Of a DNA stretch of 64,000 nucleotides, positions 33,644-47,876 are shown one piece after another. Numbering within the stretch: the first letter of the stretch is position 1; every line of letters starts with the position of its first letter. Source of the stretch: Syngnathus acus. Its lineage: Eukaryota; Chordata; Actinopteri; Syngnathiformes; Syngnathidae. Under the pieces are notes generated by a model, which made no database searches, was not told where the DNA came from, and worked only from the letters and a program-made list of their open reading frames with translations. The stretch spans positions 25,581,193 through 25,645,192 of the forward strand of contig NC_051088.1 of NCBI RefSeq assembly GCF_901709675.1. Direction: 5' to 3'. The position numbers and the translations under genes were made by a program.

Positions 33644-33954
33644 GACTTTGCTGGATTGCCTTTGGAGGTCACCCATCTACTTTTGTGCAGACTTGACGAG
33701 GTCTGTTGTGGTTCTGTCGCCAAGTGTCCACGAGTGAACGGGGCAGGCCCCTTTTTACGCTGCCTGTCACCCAGATGGGGCCTCCTCGTCCGCGTCTCAT
33801 TGATGCGATCCTCGGAGCGCTTACTTCGCTAGGCCAGTTTAGCCAAAAGTATCAGCCGGCGTTTTGGCAAGGTGTCAACCGCTTTGGTGTGGGCCAAAGG
33901 AAAGGAAGCGGCCCCGTCTTTATTGCTCTCTAATCAGAGATCAACGGCGTCTGA

Positions 33955-34380
33955 GCGTGAGCACCGAGCGGGGCCGAGCGTGAGCACCGAGCGGGGCCGA
34001 GCGTGAGCACCGAGCGGGGCCGAGCGTGAGCACCGAGCGGGGCCGAGCGTGAGCACCGAGCGGGGCCGAGCGTGAGCACCGGGCGGGGCCGTGCGTGAGC
34101 ACCGGGCGGGGCCGAGCGTGAGCGCAGGGCGGGGCCGAGCGAGAGCGCCGGGCGGGGCCGAGCGAGAGCGCCGGGCGGGGCCGAGCGAGAGCGCCGGGCG
34201 CCGGGCGGGGCCGAGCGTGAGCACCACGCGGGACCGAGCGTGAGCACCGCGCGGGGCCGAGCGTGAGCACCGCGCGGGGCCGAGCGTGAGCACCGCGCGG
34301 GGCCGAGCGTGAGCACCGCGCGGGGCCGAGCGTGAGCACCGCGCGGGGCCGAGCGTGAGCACCGCGCGGGGCCGAGCGCT
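33955..34380. repeat. 23-bp GC-rich minisatellite, about 18 copies with variant blocks
   Basis: The unit GAGCACCGAGCGGGGCCGAGCGT repeats at a 23-bp period. Unit variants are clustered: ACCGAGCGGGG (first six), ACCGGGCGGGG (next two to three), GCGCCGGGCGGGG (middle), and ACCGCGCGGGG (last seven). The clusters show successive local amplification. All six frames are open or nearly so, giving spurious long peptides. Confidence 0.96.
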
Positions 34381-35185
34381 CCCGATCCGGGACCCCTCTC
34401 CCACCTAATGTTACATTTAACGAGCCAATTAGTCCGCAATGGCGTGGCGGGCATCTCGGGCGCTTGTTTACGCTGCATTCATTATTCATGTCTCCTCGTT
34501 AGCTACGTGTAAAATGAAAAGGAGAAGCGAGACTGTGAGCTCCCCGCGGCGGACGCTTATTAAGATGAGACGCTTTGTTATCCGAGCAAGAGGCAGGAGG
34601 GGCTGGCTCGCTCGCCGGCTAATTGTTCTTGGTGGGCGGGATGTGCTGCGTGCCATCATTTATCCAACCTCGAGGAGGAGGAGGAGGAGGAGGGGATGAC
34701 TGCAAGCGCCGGCCGTCGAGTGCCCTGTGAGAGAAATGCAACAGCCTGCATCCAAGAACTCCTGTTCTTGGCCTCCACCCTCTGGTTTCATCCCTCCCAG
34801 CTCAAATAGGGAGGGCCTACACTACGCCAATGGCTTGGGCGGAAGGCAGCAAAAGGGCAACCAGCTCCATGGGAAGGAGCAGAAATGCCGCCTGGGGAAA
34901 ATTCACACTCGTCTCCACTGGACGGATGGTAGTGTGTGTCAAAATTGCATTTTTGGGGAATCTTTCAATTCCTAACAAAACGGACACACCGATGCATTTC
35001 CACGATCCAACATCCTGTGACAAAATCGATTGTGGGAAAATTGTTTGAAAGCGTCATGGCTCGACTGAAAGTCAGCCAGAATTTCCAGCATGACGCTAGT
35101 CCCGAGAAGAAAGAGTGCGCCCAAAACTCAGAGGGGGCATTTGGCCGGCCTTGGCTCTCTCCTTTGCGGCCGTCCCAGCCACCCG

Positions 35186-35214
35186 AGCCGAGCCGAGCCG
35201 AGCCGAGCCGAGCG
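35186..35214. repeat. (GAGCC)n short array
   Basis: Five to six GAGCC units. Confidence 0.9.
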
Positions 35215-38080
35215 GAGGCTCCCTCCGTCGCCGCCTCCACACCTGAGGCTCTTGTTCTTTTATAGCAAATTGAACCTTTCACTCTGAGAGAAATAATTAC
35301 TCTCCGGAGAGAAAGGGGACTGCCGCCGTTGAATGCTGATATGACACACAAGGTCACCTTGCCACTCGGCGCCGGCCGGCTCAGAGAAGACGAGAGGGAG
35401 GGAAGGAAGCCAGGATGCAGCAGGTCAGGGAGCAGAAGAGGAGAGAAGTCAGAGAAAAAGCAACAGCGAGAGTAGGAAAAGCAGCGGCTGCCTGCTGTAT
35501 TGGAAAAACAACAAAATAGGCAAGGTAGGACGCCACAGGAAAAGGTGAGCCATAGGAAAAGTCGCTCTCCCGAAACGGAGCAGCTGGCATCGAGTAATCC
35601 GATGCTACGTTGGCACGTCCGTGGAGGGAGCTGGCTTCCGTCTAAAAGCTCCAAACCATTCATCGGCGCCTCCCGCTATCGAGCGCACCCGCCGCGAGGC
35701 AGCGGCGCTTTTGTTTACGGCCGACACTTGGACTCACGCTCGGCCCACCGCAATAACATCACTCACCGGGTTCGGGCGGACCCGCTTGCAAACAGCGGTC
35801 CATTGACGCACTTGCTAAAGAAGCAATCAGGCCGTGGCTCTTGGTGGGCTCCCTAGGAAAAAAAAGCATTACGTGAACGATAGCGTAAAGCCCGGGCTGG
35901 CTGGCGGGCGGCCTGGCGGGCCACCGCAACACGCGTCCAAACGGGATGGGTGAAGACGTCATCACTTGAATGACGCTTGACTGTGCTCTGGCAGGCGTCA
36001 AAGGCGCGGCCCACGCCGCCGCAGCCCCCAGCTAAGATGCGGCCGACACCTTCATCTTCAGTGATGCTTTTAATGTTCTGCTCTGCGCCTCTGTGGTTTA
36101 TAGCTGCGAGCAAAGGTTGCAAACCGACTCTCGGTGGGCGGGCGGGGTCGAAAGGGCCCCGCGCAATCAGGAGCCCTTTACACACACGTGTTCAAACTAA
36201 GCGTGGCATTCTCATGGTCGCCACGTTTGCCCACGGCAGCAAAACAGCAATGGCCGCGAGCTGGCGCTCAGTCGGTTTGCGGCGGCTTGCGGCGGCTTGC
36301 GGCAGGTCCCCGCCCCAGCTGGCGCTACATCGCTAGATTCTGGCAAACGTCCATGGCCTCTAAGACAGAGGTTCACAGTTGTCTTTGACAGCCATGAAAT
36401 ATCGCCACTCAAGACAAAGGAAGTCGTGGCGCTAAAAGGTGAGGCGCGCCGCTGCCACGCGTCCTTTCCCACGAGCCCCCGATGAAAGGGCAAAATGGGA
36501 AGGCGCCTGGACCATTCAGAGCACGGCGGGGCCGCTGTCCTCCACAAGCTCTGGCACAGGCCGGCTTAGCTGGGGCAGGCCCGTGGAAAATCCTCCTCCA
36601 ACCTATTACATCTCAATCCGGCGTGGTGATGAGGCAAGGGGGAGGAGGGAGAGATGCCTTTTTTTTCTTCCCTCCCTCATGAAAGAAAAGGCAAGGTGAC
36701 GCCTCCCATCCGTCTGTCTGTCGCTTAGCTGATGTTGAAAAAGAGGCACATGGCTCCGGACCTCGTGGCCTGCTTTTATGACAGCAGCGCGGAGGGCCGG
36801 CCTGTCTTTGGAGAGATAAGGTTGTACCCTTTTCATTTTGTATCCTCGGGCCGATATTTTAAGCGGCGGAACCGAGTTTGATGCATGGCTTTACAACAGG
36901 AGTCGGGCCCGTAACGCTCAAAGGCCGATCATTACTGACCTTAATAGCCCGCTCTGCATCTGGGCTTGATTGATCGTGCCTAGCAGGTTGTGAAACGCGC
37001 CATCTGGAAGAAGGCAAGGCGAGACGGCAAACGCAGCAGCCAGGAAAGAGCCAGGCCGCCGGATAGGCAAAAAGCCAGATGACTATCTCACAGTGAAATT
37101 GATGGCCATATTGGGGGTGCTGTAGAAACTTAACGGCGAGCGGCATAAACAGCGTGTCCCTGACGTACAAATCAACACTTAGGCAGGCTACGCTGCAGCA
37201 GCGCTTGATCCGCCGAGCCCAGAAAACTCCGGCGCCTTGCGCTCGGAACGTGGCCATTTCAATGCGACGTCGGCAGTCAATCGTTGTCGCCCACATGGGA
37301 GCAGTGGCGTACAACCGGGCCGGGGCTCCGATGCGTCCGTCCCATATTGCTTTGTTGACACGTTTTGGCCCATCCTCAGCGTGTGTGAGTATTTGACAAA
37401 GATTTGTGGCAGTGTTGCTGAAAGCTCCCACAGCTTTATTACAAACGCCAGCTCGGCAAGTGCAAATCAACTTGTCATCTCGCACGCCGTCGGGTTAGCG
37501 GCGCTCAATTCATACTCGGCCGCGGCGGCACGCGGCTCATTATTGAAGTAGGTGCCGTCCATTGGAGCGGCGGGAGCCCGGCCGCTGACCCGAGAGGCCG
37601 ACCGACCGGTGCGACAGGGGAGCGCCGGACACGCACGAGTCTTTGGCAGAGCCCCTCCCCCACCCACGCTGCCCGTTCTTTGACGAATGCTCCTTGCCGA
37701 GATGATGACAATAACGGCCCCGATTCGTCAAGCCTTTTTCTGCAGCTCTCAGAGCCCAGGCTGACCTGAAAAAGACAACCTTTCTTCACCCCCATCCCAT
37801 TCACCTCGCCTCGATGACAGGTCTGAACCTTGGCGGCGGCGGGCATGCATTATCCTGCCATCGCCACTTCTATTTTTATGGTGCCGTCCATCACCATCAC
37901 TTAGTCTCTTGCAGCCTCCTTTCATCTGCCCCATATTATCTGGCGGAGTGACGCTTCCTATGCAAATGGCAGCACAAGCGGCCCGGCCCGGCTCGGGTGA
38001 CAGTGAAAAACTAACACGGTGCGACTATTCCCAGACATGGGCTCCGAAACAGGCGCTGCCCCCTTCTGGCAACGTCTCTC

Positions 38081-38109
38081 CTTCCCTCCCTCCCTCCCTC
38101 CCTCCCTCC
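38081..38109. repeat. (CCCT)n short array
   Basis: About seven CCCT units. Confidence 0.92.
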
Positions 38110-40001
38110 TTCCTGCCGAGGAGAAAAAGCCAGGGCAATGGCGGGAGCCGTCTCTCACAGAGATGCAGAAGGATATTTTACATTCCTCGCTGGCTGCCAG
38201 GTAACAGTAGCCCGGGGCAGTGAAAAAGTTTCACCTACTTTTTATTTCCCCTGGCGAGGAGGATACAAAGCTCTTTAGCTCAGCTGAGTCTTACGTGCCA
38301 GGCATGTGTTGAGAAACCCCAAGCTGCCCATTGAATAAAGTCTGTTGTGTCCAAGCAACGTGGGAGCTAAATGATAGCATTGAGAGTGCTTCCATCTCAC
38401 AAGCAGCGAGGGCCTTCAAAGTCTTTCTTGAAACGGAAGCTAAGGGCCGCTTTCTTGCTTGCATTCTTCTAACCTGCATGGGATCGGCTGCTGATCTGAT
38501 CTTGCTGTGGACAAGTAAGCGTTGACGGTTCTCGGCGAGAGCAGAACATGAGCCGCTCGCGCTCCGTGGAGCAAACGCGTGAAACGTTGACTGCGTAACG
38601 AGCTGAAGTCGGAGGCTATTAACGTACACACCGACAACATGCCATTGCCAAGCTTGCCCTTGTGCTGAGCAGGGCTGGGCAGGGCAGGGCAGGGGGAAAG
38701 AAATATTGACGTGGGATGTCTTCAGATGATCATCTCATGCCTAAATCAATGCACAGATGGGTGATCTCTTCAGCCGTTGCCAAGGTCGAGCCGAGCGGCG
38801 GGCTCATTAAGGAAGCAGGCCGGCCGTTCAGCAGCGTGTGCTCGGAGGGAGCTAGCAACCTTGAGCAAGCGGTGAGCGCTCAAGTCGGCTCCCGCGCCAC
38901 AGGGGGACCCCAGCCTCATCCCACCCAGGAGAGGTCGGGAGGGATGAAGGGAGGGAGGGAGGAGAGGGCGAGCCCAGGAGGGTCGCCCGGCCTCATCTTT
39001 TAGGGGACAAATTCAAGTCACACTGGAACAAGTCATAAAACGAGGAAATAATGAATTCAATGACACTTTTTAGTGTTTGTCGCTGCCGCTGAAATGTGCT
39101 GAGTGGGCAATGCAAAGGCGTGCAAGAGCGGGCACGGGCCGGCGGCATGCGCAGAGCTTTGCCGAGGCCCGCCGGTGTGCTGACTGCGTGTCTGGGAGCC
39201 CCGAGGAGCACTTTACACCTCAACGGGGCCTTCATTAGCAAATGAATGACTCTTAATTGGCCTAGCAAAATACACAAGGTGCTTGTTGCAACCCCACTTG
39301 CTGTTGCACACACACAAAGCGCGAGCACGCTGCAACTGTCACCGTAGCAAAATGGTGGGGCTTGCGTTGTACTTCCCACGCCGCAGCGCCTTTCACGCTT
39401 TTTCAATTAAAACAGACAAAGTGTCTCCAACTGAAGAAAGAGCTGCCGGAGGTCTCGGCCCGCCGACGCCTGTCAATTAGCCCGCCGGAGGAGAGCGAGC
39501 GCCACGTGCCTGCCGGCGATCGCATGCAAAAGACCACATTTTGCCACATATAGGGGCTGCAAGAAAAGAGGGCTCGCTGGCAGAAAGCTCAGGCAATCGG
39601 ATTGTCTTTGCCTTTTCAAAATTAACTCGGCAAAGGCGAGGTGGGCAGCGCCGGGCAGCGCCGGGCAGCGCCGGGAATCAAAGACGCTTGGCCACTTCCT
39701 CCGTGGAAAGCAAAGCAACTCTCAGCCGTTGCCGCCGCCAGCCACGTCACCGCCAGCACGGCAGGCCTCATTTCGGAGCTCGCAATTGCATTTCGTCGGC
39801 GGATACGTGTGCGCAGGTGCGGGCCAAAGGTGTCACTGGACCCCAATGGGGCGGTCCACGGAGACGCTGTCGCACCCTGCAACTTCACGTTGTCGACAGG
39901 TTGCCGTCCGTTTGGATTCCTGTGAGGATTCTTTCAACAAAGCCTCCAAACGCTGGAGCGGGCAGACTGGAGCGGCCGGCCACCAGCCGGAGGCAGCGGC
40001 T

Positions 40002-40044
40002 CATCCATCCATCCATCCATCCATCCATCCATCCATCCATCCAT

Positions 40045-40080
<36 letters not shown>

Positions 40081-40112
40081 CCGTCCATCCATCCATCCAT
40101 CCATCCATCCAT

Positions 40113-40146
<34 letters not shown>

Positions 40147-40266
40147 GTCCCTCCGTCCCTCCGTCCCTCCCTCCATCCCTCCACCCATCGATCCGTCCAT
40201 CCATCCATCCATCCATCCATCCATCCATCCATCCATCCATCCATCCATCCATCCATCCATCCATCA
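40002..40266. repeat. (ATCC)n microsatellite, about 265 bp
   Basis: About 65 ATCC units with GTCC and CTCC interruptions, densest at 40138-40195. The interruption block splits two purer arms. Confidence 0.97.
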
Positions 40267-40732
40267 GCGGGTCAGCACATTAGCGCCGCTTTTGGCCACT
40301 TTTCCAAAGCAATTTTGTCCACAGCTGCTTTGTGACTGCGCTAGCTTCTCTGAGTGCGTGTTTGCGGCGTGTCAGAGCCGCCAATTCATCTGAGCCAGGT
40401 CATTAGCTTGCTACTCGGCCAGCCGACAAGCAGCGCAACCAGAAAAAGTTTTCAAGGCAGCCCCCCTCCATTCCCCTCCCCTCCATTCATTCATTAGTTT
40501 GTGCCTTTCAAAAGTGCTGAATTGAGACACTTACCTGACTTGCCCCATTTTTGCTCAGCAGGAGCCAAGACGGTGATGAATGGTTCCGAGCAGCTGTCAC
40601 GAGCAGCCAGGGCCGGCCGGCCGGCTGAGGACACATCGCATCGAGACAAACTCTTTGACAGCGAGCATCGCGAGCGGCAAGCGCGGGTCGTCTCCGGTGC
40701 CCGCGTCCCATTTGGCGAGGCGAGGTGACAGA

Positions 40733-40774
40733 TGGCAAAAGATGGCAAAAGATGGCAAAAGATGGCAAAAGATT
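40733..40774. repeat. 10-bp tandem repeat GATGGCAAAA, four copies
   Basis: Four perfect 10-bp units. Confidence 0.95.
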
Positions 40775-41341
40775 CAACGGCGGTGACGCCATCTCACTCG
40801 CGCCGAGATTTAGCGTCTCGGTAGGAAAGCCCGCGAGGCCGGACGACGCCTCTGACGACGCCTCTGACGACGCCCCTTCCTGTCTTGAAAACTTTCACTC
40901 TGAGACACAGAACATGACCAGGGACAACAATCATAAAATGTCCTTCAATGTGTGTCAAATATCAGATGTCGGACAGTACATATTGGGGCTGCAATTATGA
41001 TGATACTCAATCGGGATTTGAAAAAGTCTTTGTTTATTCCAAAAGAGCGCATGATGTATCCTAAACTGACTGTGCTTGCAAAAATGATTTGATTGGCTTA
41101 CTGGTTGGGTCCTGAACATGCCAGAAAAAAGGGGGGTCTTTGAAAAGGTTGGATTTTGATTCTACACAAAGATGGATGTGAGAAGATTGACTGTTGGGAG
41201 CCTGCCTGAAAGGGACCCCGCGCGCGCCGTTCATGGAAAAGAAAAAATACACGCCAGTAAGTAAAGGCTCAGTTTGTTGTCCACGCGGATGTGGGGCCAC
41301 TTTGTATGCTTTTCAAGCTTTTCTCGTGCTTTTCAACCTTT

Positions 41342-41378
41342 TCTCATCCTATCCTATCCTATCCTATCCTATCCTTCC
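41342..41378. repeat. (ATCCT)n short array
   Basis: About six ATCCT units preceded by TTTTC-rich sequence. Confidence 0.93.
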
Positions 41379-43022
41379 ACTTGCGCCTTCAGAGGTGACT
41401 CATCAAGAAATGGTCCTGATTGTCTGAGCAGACGTTTCGAGCGAGCGACTTGCCTTTTGCACGAAACGTGCTCTGCAAATACGTTTGTATAGCCGAGTTC
41501 ACCCGACAGAAAAAGAAAAGCCCGGGAAGCTCACAAGCGAACGCTCTAGAGAAGCCCGGCAAGAAAAACAACAACAATACAACTACGGAAGAAAGCTCCG
41601 ATGGGGGCTGGCTGCCCAAGATGGAGGGAGGGAGAGAGGGCAGCCACAAAGAAAAGATCGAGCGACAGCTGCATCACGGCAAAATTGCACAAACCAGGGC
41701 TGCCGCTGCAAGTCAAGGTAATGACAGCGGCGCCAAGGAATCGCCGTTTGCCTACGACCTGCATTCAAACTCAAGTGGAGCGAGAGAGGTGAGCAAGAGA
41801 GAAGGTGAGCGAGAGAGGAGGTGAGCGGGAAAGCCACTTTGAGCTCCGTCCGGGCCTGGCGGCGCCGCAGATGTGGAGAAATTAATTGAGTGGAAAAAAA
41901 AAAAAAAAAAAAAATCTGCTGTTTAAGGTTGAAGCGGGTTACGGGAGGAGGTGTAACAATTGTTTTCTGTTTGCTCGAGGCTATATATCCTTCATTGCCA
42001 CTTTCTTTTCGCCCTGCGCCGGCTCGACCCCTCCCTGGCTCCCTCCCTCCCTGGCTCCCCTCCCAGCACGTAATCCAGCCACCTCACTGGCTTCGGCTGT
42101 TATGTTACCTTCCCTTTTATGCCTTTCGGTGTCAGCAAACCCGTAACCTCACTTTCGAGCAAGCGTTTATACACTCGAGAGCTCCCGTCGCTATGGACGT
42201 ATTTGCGTGAGACGTCAAGCCAATCAAGTGCATTTGGGGAGTCTCCTCGCAGCCCGGCCAATGACGCCACCAGATCCACATCTGCGCAAATGGCTCCGTT
42301 CGATGCGCAAATAGCCACACCCATCCCATGTGGGAGCAATGTCCGATACACAAGCTGGGGCTACAACAAACGTCGACCCTCGAAACAACTCCTGATTGTA
42401 AATTGAATGGCGCAACAGTTGGAGGGAGGCGCAGCTCGCGGTGCACGGGCAGGCACCCGCATTGACCGGCCGGCATTGTCGACGCGAGGCGAGCACAACA
42501 AGCTTCTCGTGGGTTGCAAACAAAGCAGCCCATCCTCTGGCAACATTGACTACTTTGCGGCCGACTACTCGGTATTTCTTTTCGAGTCGAAAATGCAAAG
42601 TAACACATTTCGCGGCCGGCTCACGTCGTCATCCGAGTAGCCTTCCATAAAAAAACGAGAGCGGTTCCATCCCCTTTCCGAGCACGTTCACAAAGGTCGG
42701 ACGCTCGTGACTGATGCGAGAAATGGAAAGATGAGCTGACTCAGCGGTTTCCTAGGTGCCCATGAAGCTGGCTGGAAACACTTTGGTGGCTGGCAGACGC
42801 CTGCCATTGATTTGACTCATTTCACCCGTTATTGTAATCTCCAGGCCAGGTGAGAGGCGGCGGCGTTTTACCGCTGCCGCAGCAGCTGCAGACGACGTGG
42901 GTATGCAAAGAGGACTTTGTCATCACAGAGAGCTCCGACGCCGTCTGGCCAACGTGAACATTTCAAAGGCGCATTTGCGTCTGCTCAGGCGGAGTCCCGA
43001 TTCAACCTTCTATAGGGGACAA

Positions 43023-43447
43023 TGCCAACGTAAAAAGCCCTTCACCACCTGGCTCCCACTTAGCTATCCGACCTCCTTGCCCCCTACTGCCCCAACCGTC
43101 CCCTCCGACCCTCCAATACTTCACGTCTGACAGTCCCAAAATCTAAACTCAAATCCTTCGATGACAGAGCCTTCTCCTGCACATCACCCTGCCCGACTCT
43201 GGAACTCTCTCCCTCAGTCTGTCTGTGACTCACCCACACTCCCCATATTTAAGTCCCGTCTAAAAACGTACCTCTTCTCTCAAGCCTATGACCTCCCCTA
43301 CCCATAACTGGTTTCCTCTTCTTAATTTTATCCCATTGTCTCTGCCCCTTCCCCTCCCCCTCCCCTCATGTATGTCTTTGCCTTGTTCCCTGTAAGCGTC
43401 TTTGGGTTTTTGAAAAACGCTATACAAATGTAATGAATTATTATTAA
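43023..43447 (+). mobile_element. Decayed LINE 3' end (L2/CR1-like tail)
   Basis: On the plus strand the frame reading ARLWNSLPQSVCDSPTLPIF then KSRLKTYLFSQAYDLPYP and a stop is the usual C-terminus of fish L2/CR1-type reverse transcriptase proteins. Upstream the coding continues in a different frame (LKSFDDRAFSC), so there is at least one frameshift. The tail reads GTCTTTGGGTTTTTGAAAAA then CGCTATACAAATGTAATGAA with ATT repeats. Most of the element is missing. It is older than the copy at 23.5-25 kb and on the other strand. Confidence 0.85.
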
Positions 43448-44069
43448 TGTCACGGCGTACGGCGGCAAACATCCCGGACGGCGTAGCCATGATGGACGGT
43501 CATAGGTGTGAACGGCATCTGGGGTGAAGGGATGTTTGCGAGCAATCTTCTGACATTTGTCTTCATTATTTTCAATGAGGAGAGGCCATTGAGTCACCAG
43601 CACGCTCCATTAGCCTCAGTCATTGCGCACTCGCACAGCTGAAATCACACATTAGCGCCGAGCCAACGTGAAATGACAAGTTACGGACGGGTGCGAGCGA
43701 AGGACGCGGCGGCTTGGCTGACGACCATTTGGCCGCTGTGCCGGCCGGCCGGCCACAGCGGCCACCGGGACTGGCGCTGACTGCAAAGCCTTTCGTTCTC
43801 TTGTCGCTACCCAGCCCGGCACACCTTAAGAAGAGAAGCTCATTCCAATCAGTATAATTAGCTGCTGTTAATGAAATAAGTCAGAGGCACTGCCACCTTC
43901 ACTTAAGAGAAAATCGATCTACGTTTCAGGGAGTTTATTAAAGCGGGGGAATAATGAGGGGGGGGGGGGGGTAATGGGTGTGTTTGGGGGCTTCGTTTTC
44001 TAAGCTCACGTGAACAGCTAATCAGCAAAGTGACTCGTGTCGCCAAAAGAGATGTCTGGGCCTGAATTC

Positions 44070-44130
44070 AGGTGCGAGAGAGCATCTCAACATCGCTTTC
44101 AGGTGCGGGAGAGCATCTCAACATCGCTCC
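44070..44130. repeat. 31-bp tandem duplication
   Basis: AGGTGCGAGAGAGCATCTCA begins at 44070 and recurs with one change at 44101. Confidence 0.9.
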
Positions 44131-44641
44131 TCCGCTGACAGACATCTCTCCTCCTAAGGCGGCCCAAACGCACGCTGGGCGCCGCTTGCTCATTTGTCCA
44201 GCCGTCTGGCCGCCTCACCCGGAGTGATGGGGGAGTCATGGGGGAGTGATGGGGGAGACGTCAGCAGGGCGGGCTGCTATTTCACGGCCTGTTAAGCGCT
44301 AATTCCACAACATGCCCCGCGCTCCAATTTTAGGGAACAGGGAGCATTAGCGCCCAGCTCAAGGTTCTGTCTGCAGGGCAGCCCAGTGCAGTGCCAAGCG
44401 GGCCAGGGCGGGGAGGTGGAGGACAAAACTGGGCTCTCGCATAACAAGGCTGACAAACAAAAGCGGGAGACCAAAGGAACCCAGTGAAAGGGAGCCAGCA
44501 CCAAAGCCAAGCCAACGGACTGTCAAGCCATCCATCCGTTCTTATCCTGTTCAGGGTCGCAGCTGACAAAGGCAAACTACACCCTCAAGTCAAGTGAGGG
44601 ACTGTCAAGCGACGTGGCGCCAAAAGGCCGCCTAGTGAAAC

Positions 44642-44743
<102 letters not shown>

Positions 44744-45263
44744 CCTGACTGAGCTGTGTGCGATGCGTCATGTTTGTGTGGGTGTGAGCACACGCCAGTT
44801 CAAATCCTAAAGCCTTCATCACATCCGCCGTACATCTCAAGCAGAAGCACAATGAAGCAGAAGCCCTAAACTTGAGCGCCACAGACAGCTGGGGGAGGCA
44901 AAGTTTGGCTCGGGGTGGAATTGCCCATAAATCAGGCCGGCTGCCTGCCTGCCTGCCTGGACGCTGCACGCCGCCCGCTCGCCCGTATCCAGCAGAAATA
45001 AGCCCAAAATAGATGCAAGCGGGTGTTTTACGGCTCGCACGGGAGGTGACTGGGAGCGCGCGCCGCCAGCAAGATGAATGTGGGCTCTCTGGAGCAGCGG
45101 CAACATCCAGACTCTTAATAAGCTACAAACAATGCCACGCTTTCCCGGGGAAAACTATCGTGGCGGTGGCGCTGCATTATTTGCTGTCGAGGAGACGGCG
45201 GCTGTCTCCATCACACACCGGGACAGGGCCGGGCCGGGCCGGGGGGGGGGCCGGGGCGCTCAC

Positions 45264-45399
45264 CTCGACTCCTTGCACTTTCAGCTTCATGTGATCCTCC
45301 CGCGTGGTCTTGCCGTCTTTCCTCTTCTTCCAGCAGTAGCCGTCCTTTCTGTACTTGACTTTCTTCCTGTTGTACAAGATCATGGAGCCATTCTGCGGC
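45264..45399 (-). CDS. camta1: CAMTA1 exon 2: CG-1 domain core with basic nuclear-localisation region
   Basis: This 136-nt exon encodes fragment residues 23-68, from RPQNGSMILYNRKKVKYRKD to MKLKVQGVE. It is the most basic part of the CG-1 domain, and the lysine/arginine clusters (RKKVKYRK, WKKRKDGK) are the family's DNA-contacting and bipartite nuclear-localisation region. The acceptor is gacgcag|G and the donor GTCGAG|gtgag at phase 0. Every residue I can compare fits CAMTA1, as expected for a domain under strong constraint. The exon is isolated between introns of 13.4 kb and 22.1 kb. Confidence 0.97.
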
Positions 45400-45606
45400 C
45401 TGCGTCCGCGGAGACAAGACAGAGAGCAGAGGAGACACATTGGAGGACCAAACACACCAAACGTCCCCGAGGCGATGCACCCGTGACTCGTTGTGAATTT
45501 GGGGATGGCTCTGCGCGCACGTGTGCGTGTCTAAGGGTGAGCAAAAGGTTCCAGACGAGGCTCATTCATTCAAGCTAAATGGGTTGAAATGCCCAGCGAG
45601 TGGAGA

Positions 45607-45655
45607 CGCTGTGCTGTGCTGTGCTGTGCTGTGCTGTGCTGTGCTGTGCTGTGCT
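45607..45655. repeat. (TGTGC)n array
   Basis: About ten GTGCT units. Confidence 0.95.
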
Positions 45656-47376
45656 CACTCTTCATTCATAATTCATAATTCATTGTCAGCCCGGAGGCTC
45701 ATCAGCTACTTGATGAGAATCTGCCTTTCTGCTTGGCTTTCCAACAGAGACATTTGGCGAACATTAACACAAAGTGTAACATCAAACATTTACAACTCAC
45801 TCGACAATGAGCCTTTGCTTGAGCCCGGGTATTGTGGCTGTGGCGAATCGGCCCATATGCCACACGCGCTCCCAAACCGGGAGAGCGCACGCTGGCTCGC
45901 TGCGAATGAGACGGCGAGAAAGGGAGAGGCAGGCAGGCAGGCAGGGGGCGCGCGCAAGATTGGCGCAGCTGCTCGGCCTTATTAGCTTTGCGCTCGTCAC
46001 ATCAAAGAAAAGAGTCGATTTTTGTCTCCGAAATGTCCATCATTACAACCCCAGCGATTGTTTTTTTTGCTGGGGAATGTTTTTTTCTCATTTTGCACAG
46101 ATGCCTTTGGGGGTTAGGGTTCGCTCGCGTCCCTCCCTCCCTAACCTCCCTCCCTCTCCCGGTATTACGCAACGATCACTCGCTGCTCAGCAGGGGAGGT
46201 GGCGGAGGGGCCGCTCGGGGCCTTTGTCATGTCAAAGCAGTTTGTCGTTTGGCCCGATGTCGGCTGTCCCGGCCGGACGATGCATTGTTTGTGAGCAGAG
46301 GAGCCCAAGTACGAATAGGTCAAGAAAATCTAGCGTCGCTGCTTGGAAAGGAAAGCCCCAAATTGTCCAGAATGGCTCCGTGAGTCAAAACAAATTCATT
46401 CATGAAAGACTTCATCTTGAGGTGCGGACGCCCAAGCAGATTAAGGAGGCCTTGGCGTCAACTTTGGCAAACCCGACACGGACTGGACGAGGATTGCCTT
46501 CTCTGTCGAATGAAGGACACGAGCACGCAGGAGCAAAATGCAGGATTTTCTTTTTTTGGGTCGATTTTGTCGGAGTTTTTGCCCTTCAAAAGATAGCGGC
46601 AATGCGCACGGGACAGAAAGATGGCCGCCGATGAGATAAGGCGGAAAATCGAATGACACGGGCCTATCTGATCTCCTCCAGAGCGCGGCAAATTGGCTCG
46701 GGTGACAGAGGCTCCACGGCGTATTTAGCGGCGGGGTGCAAAAATGTTTTGGGAGGCTGCGTTGGGTGGAGAATCAAATCAAATTTGCAAACCATAGCAA
46801 CTGTCAATCGCACCGCATTCCCAGCTTCCTTCCACATGCGTCCCTCGTGGCGCCCAACAAACGTCTCTTGGAGAGCCCTTCCCAACGGAGCCCCGTCCGC
46901 CCGGCCGGACTTGCGACATCCCACACGCTGGATTTTCTCTCCGCCAAGATCGGTCTGCGCCATTTGAGGTGGGGGAAGAGGACGAAGCGCCGCTTCTCAC
47001 AGGTGGAAGGGCCGGCCGGTTGGGGGGGGACCTCGCAAGAGGGGAAAAGTGGCGCTCTAAATTAGCCGCCGCCCATGGCAGCCTTCAGCGATGGCCGCCT
47101 TCAGCCTCGCACTCCGAGCCCGTCGCCGGCGAGAATTGATCCGCCTTTGAAGCAAGAGCGCCGCAGATAACAGAGCCGGCAGCTTCCGTCCCACGACTGA
47201 CGGGTAAGGCCGTGCTTGCATCTGCCAGTCAAGCATTTGCTCAAACTACTTTCAAAGTAAATCTGAAAGGCACAGCCCGGTTGTCCCTCTCACGCATGAG
47301 CAGACGATGAGGCATGGCCGCCAATGTTCTGCACTGTTCTTCCCACTCGAGTCCAACTAAGGCACATGGCAAGCAA

Positions 47377-47876
<500 letters not shown>

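Noticed and set aside
33930-34489. Long Ala/Arg/Ser repeat proteins on the minus strand
   Set aside because: These are translations of the 23-bp minisatellite with no sign of a gene around them.
45807-46634. 275-codon open frame in intron 1
   Set aside because: There is no recognisable domain, the composition is atypical, and overlapping frames are of similar length. It is best seen as chance in GC-rich DNA.
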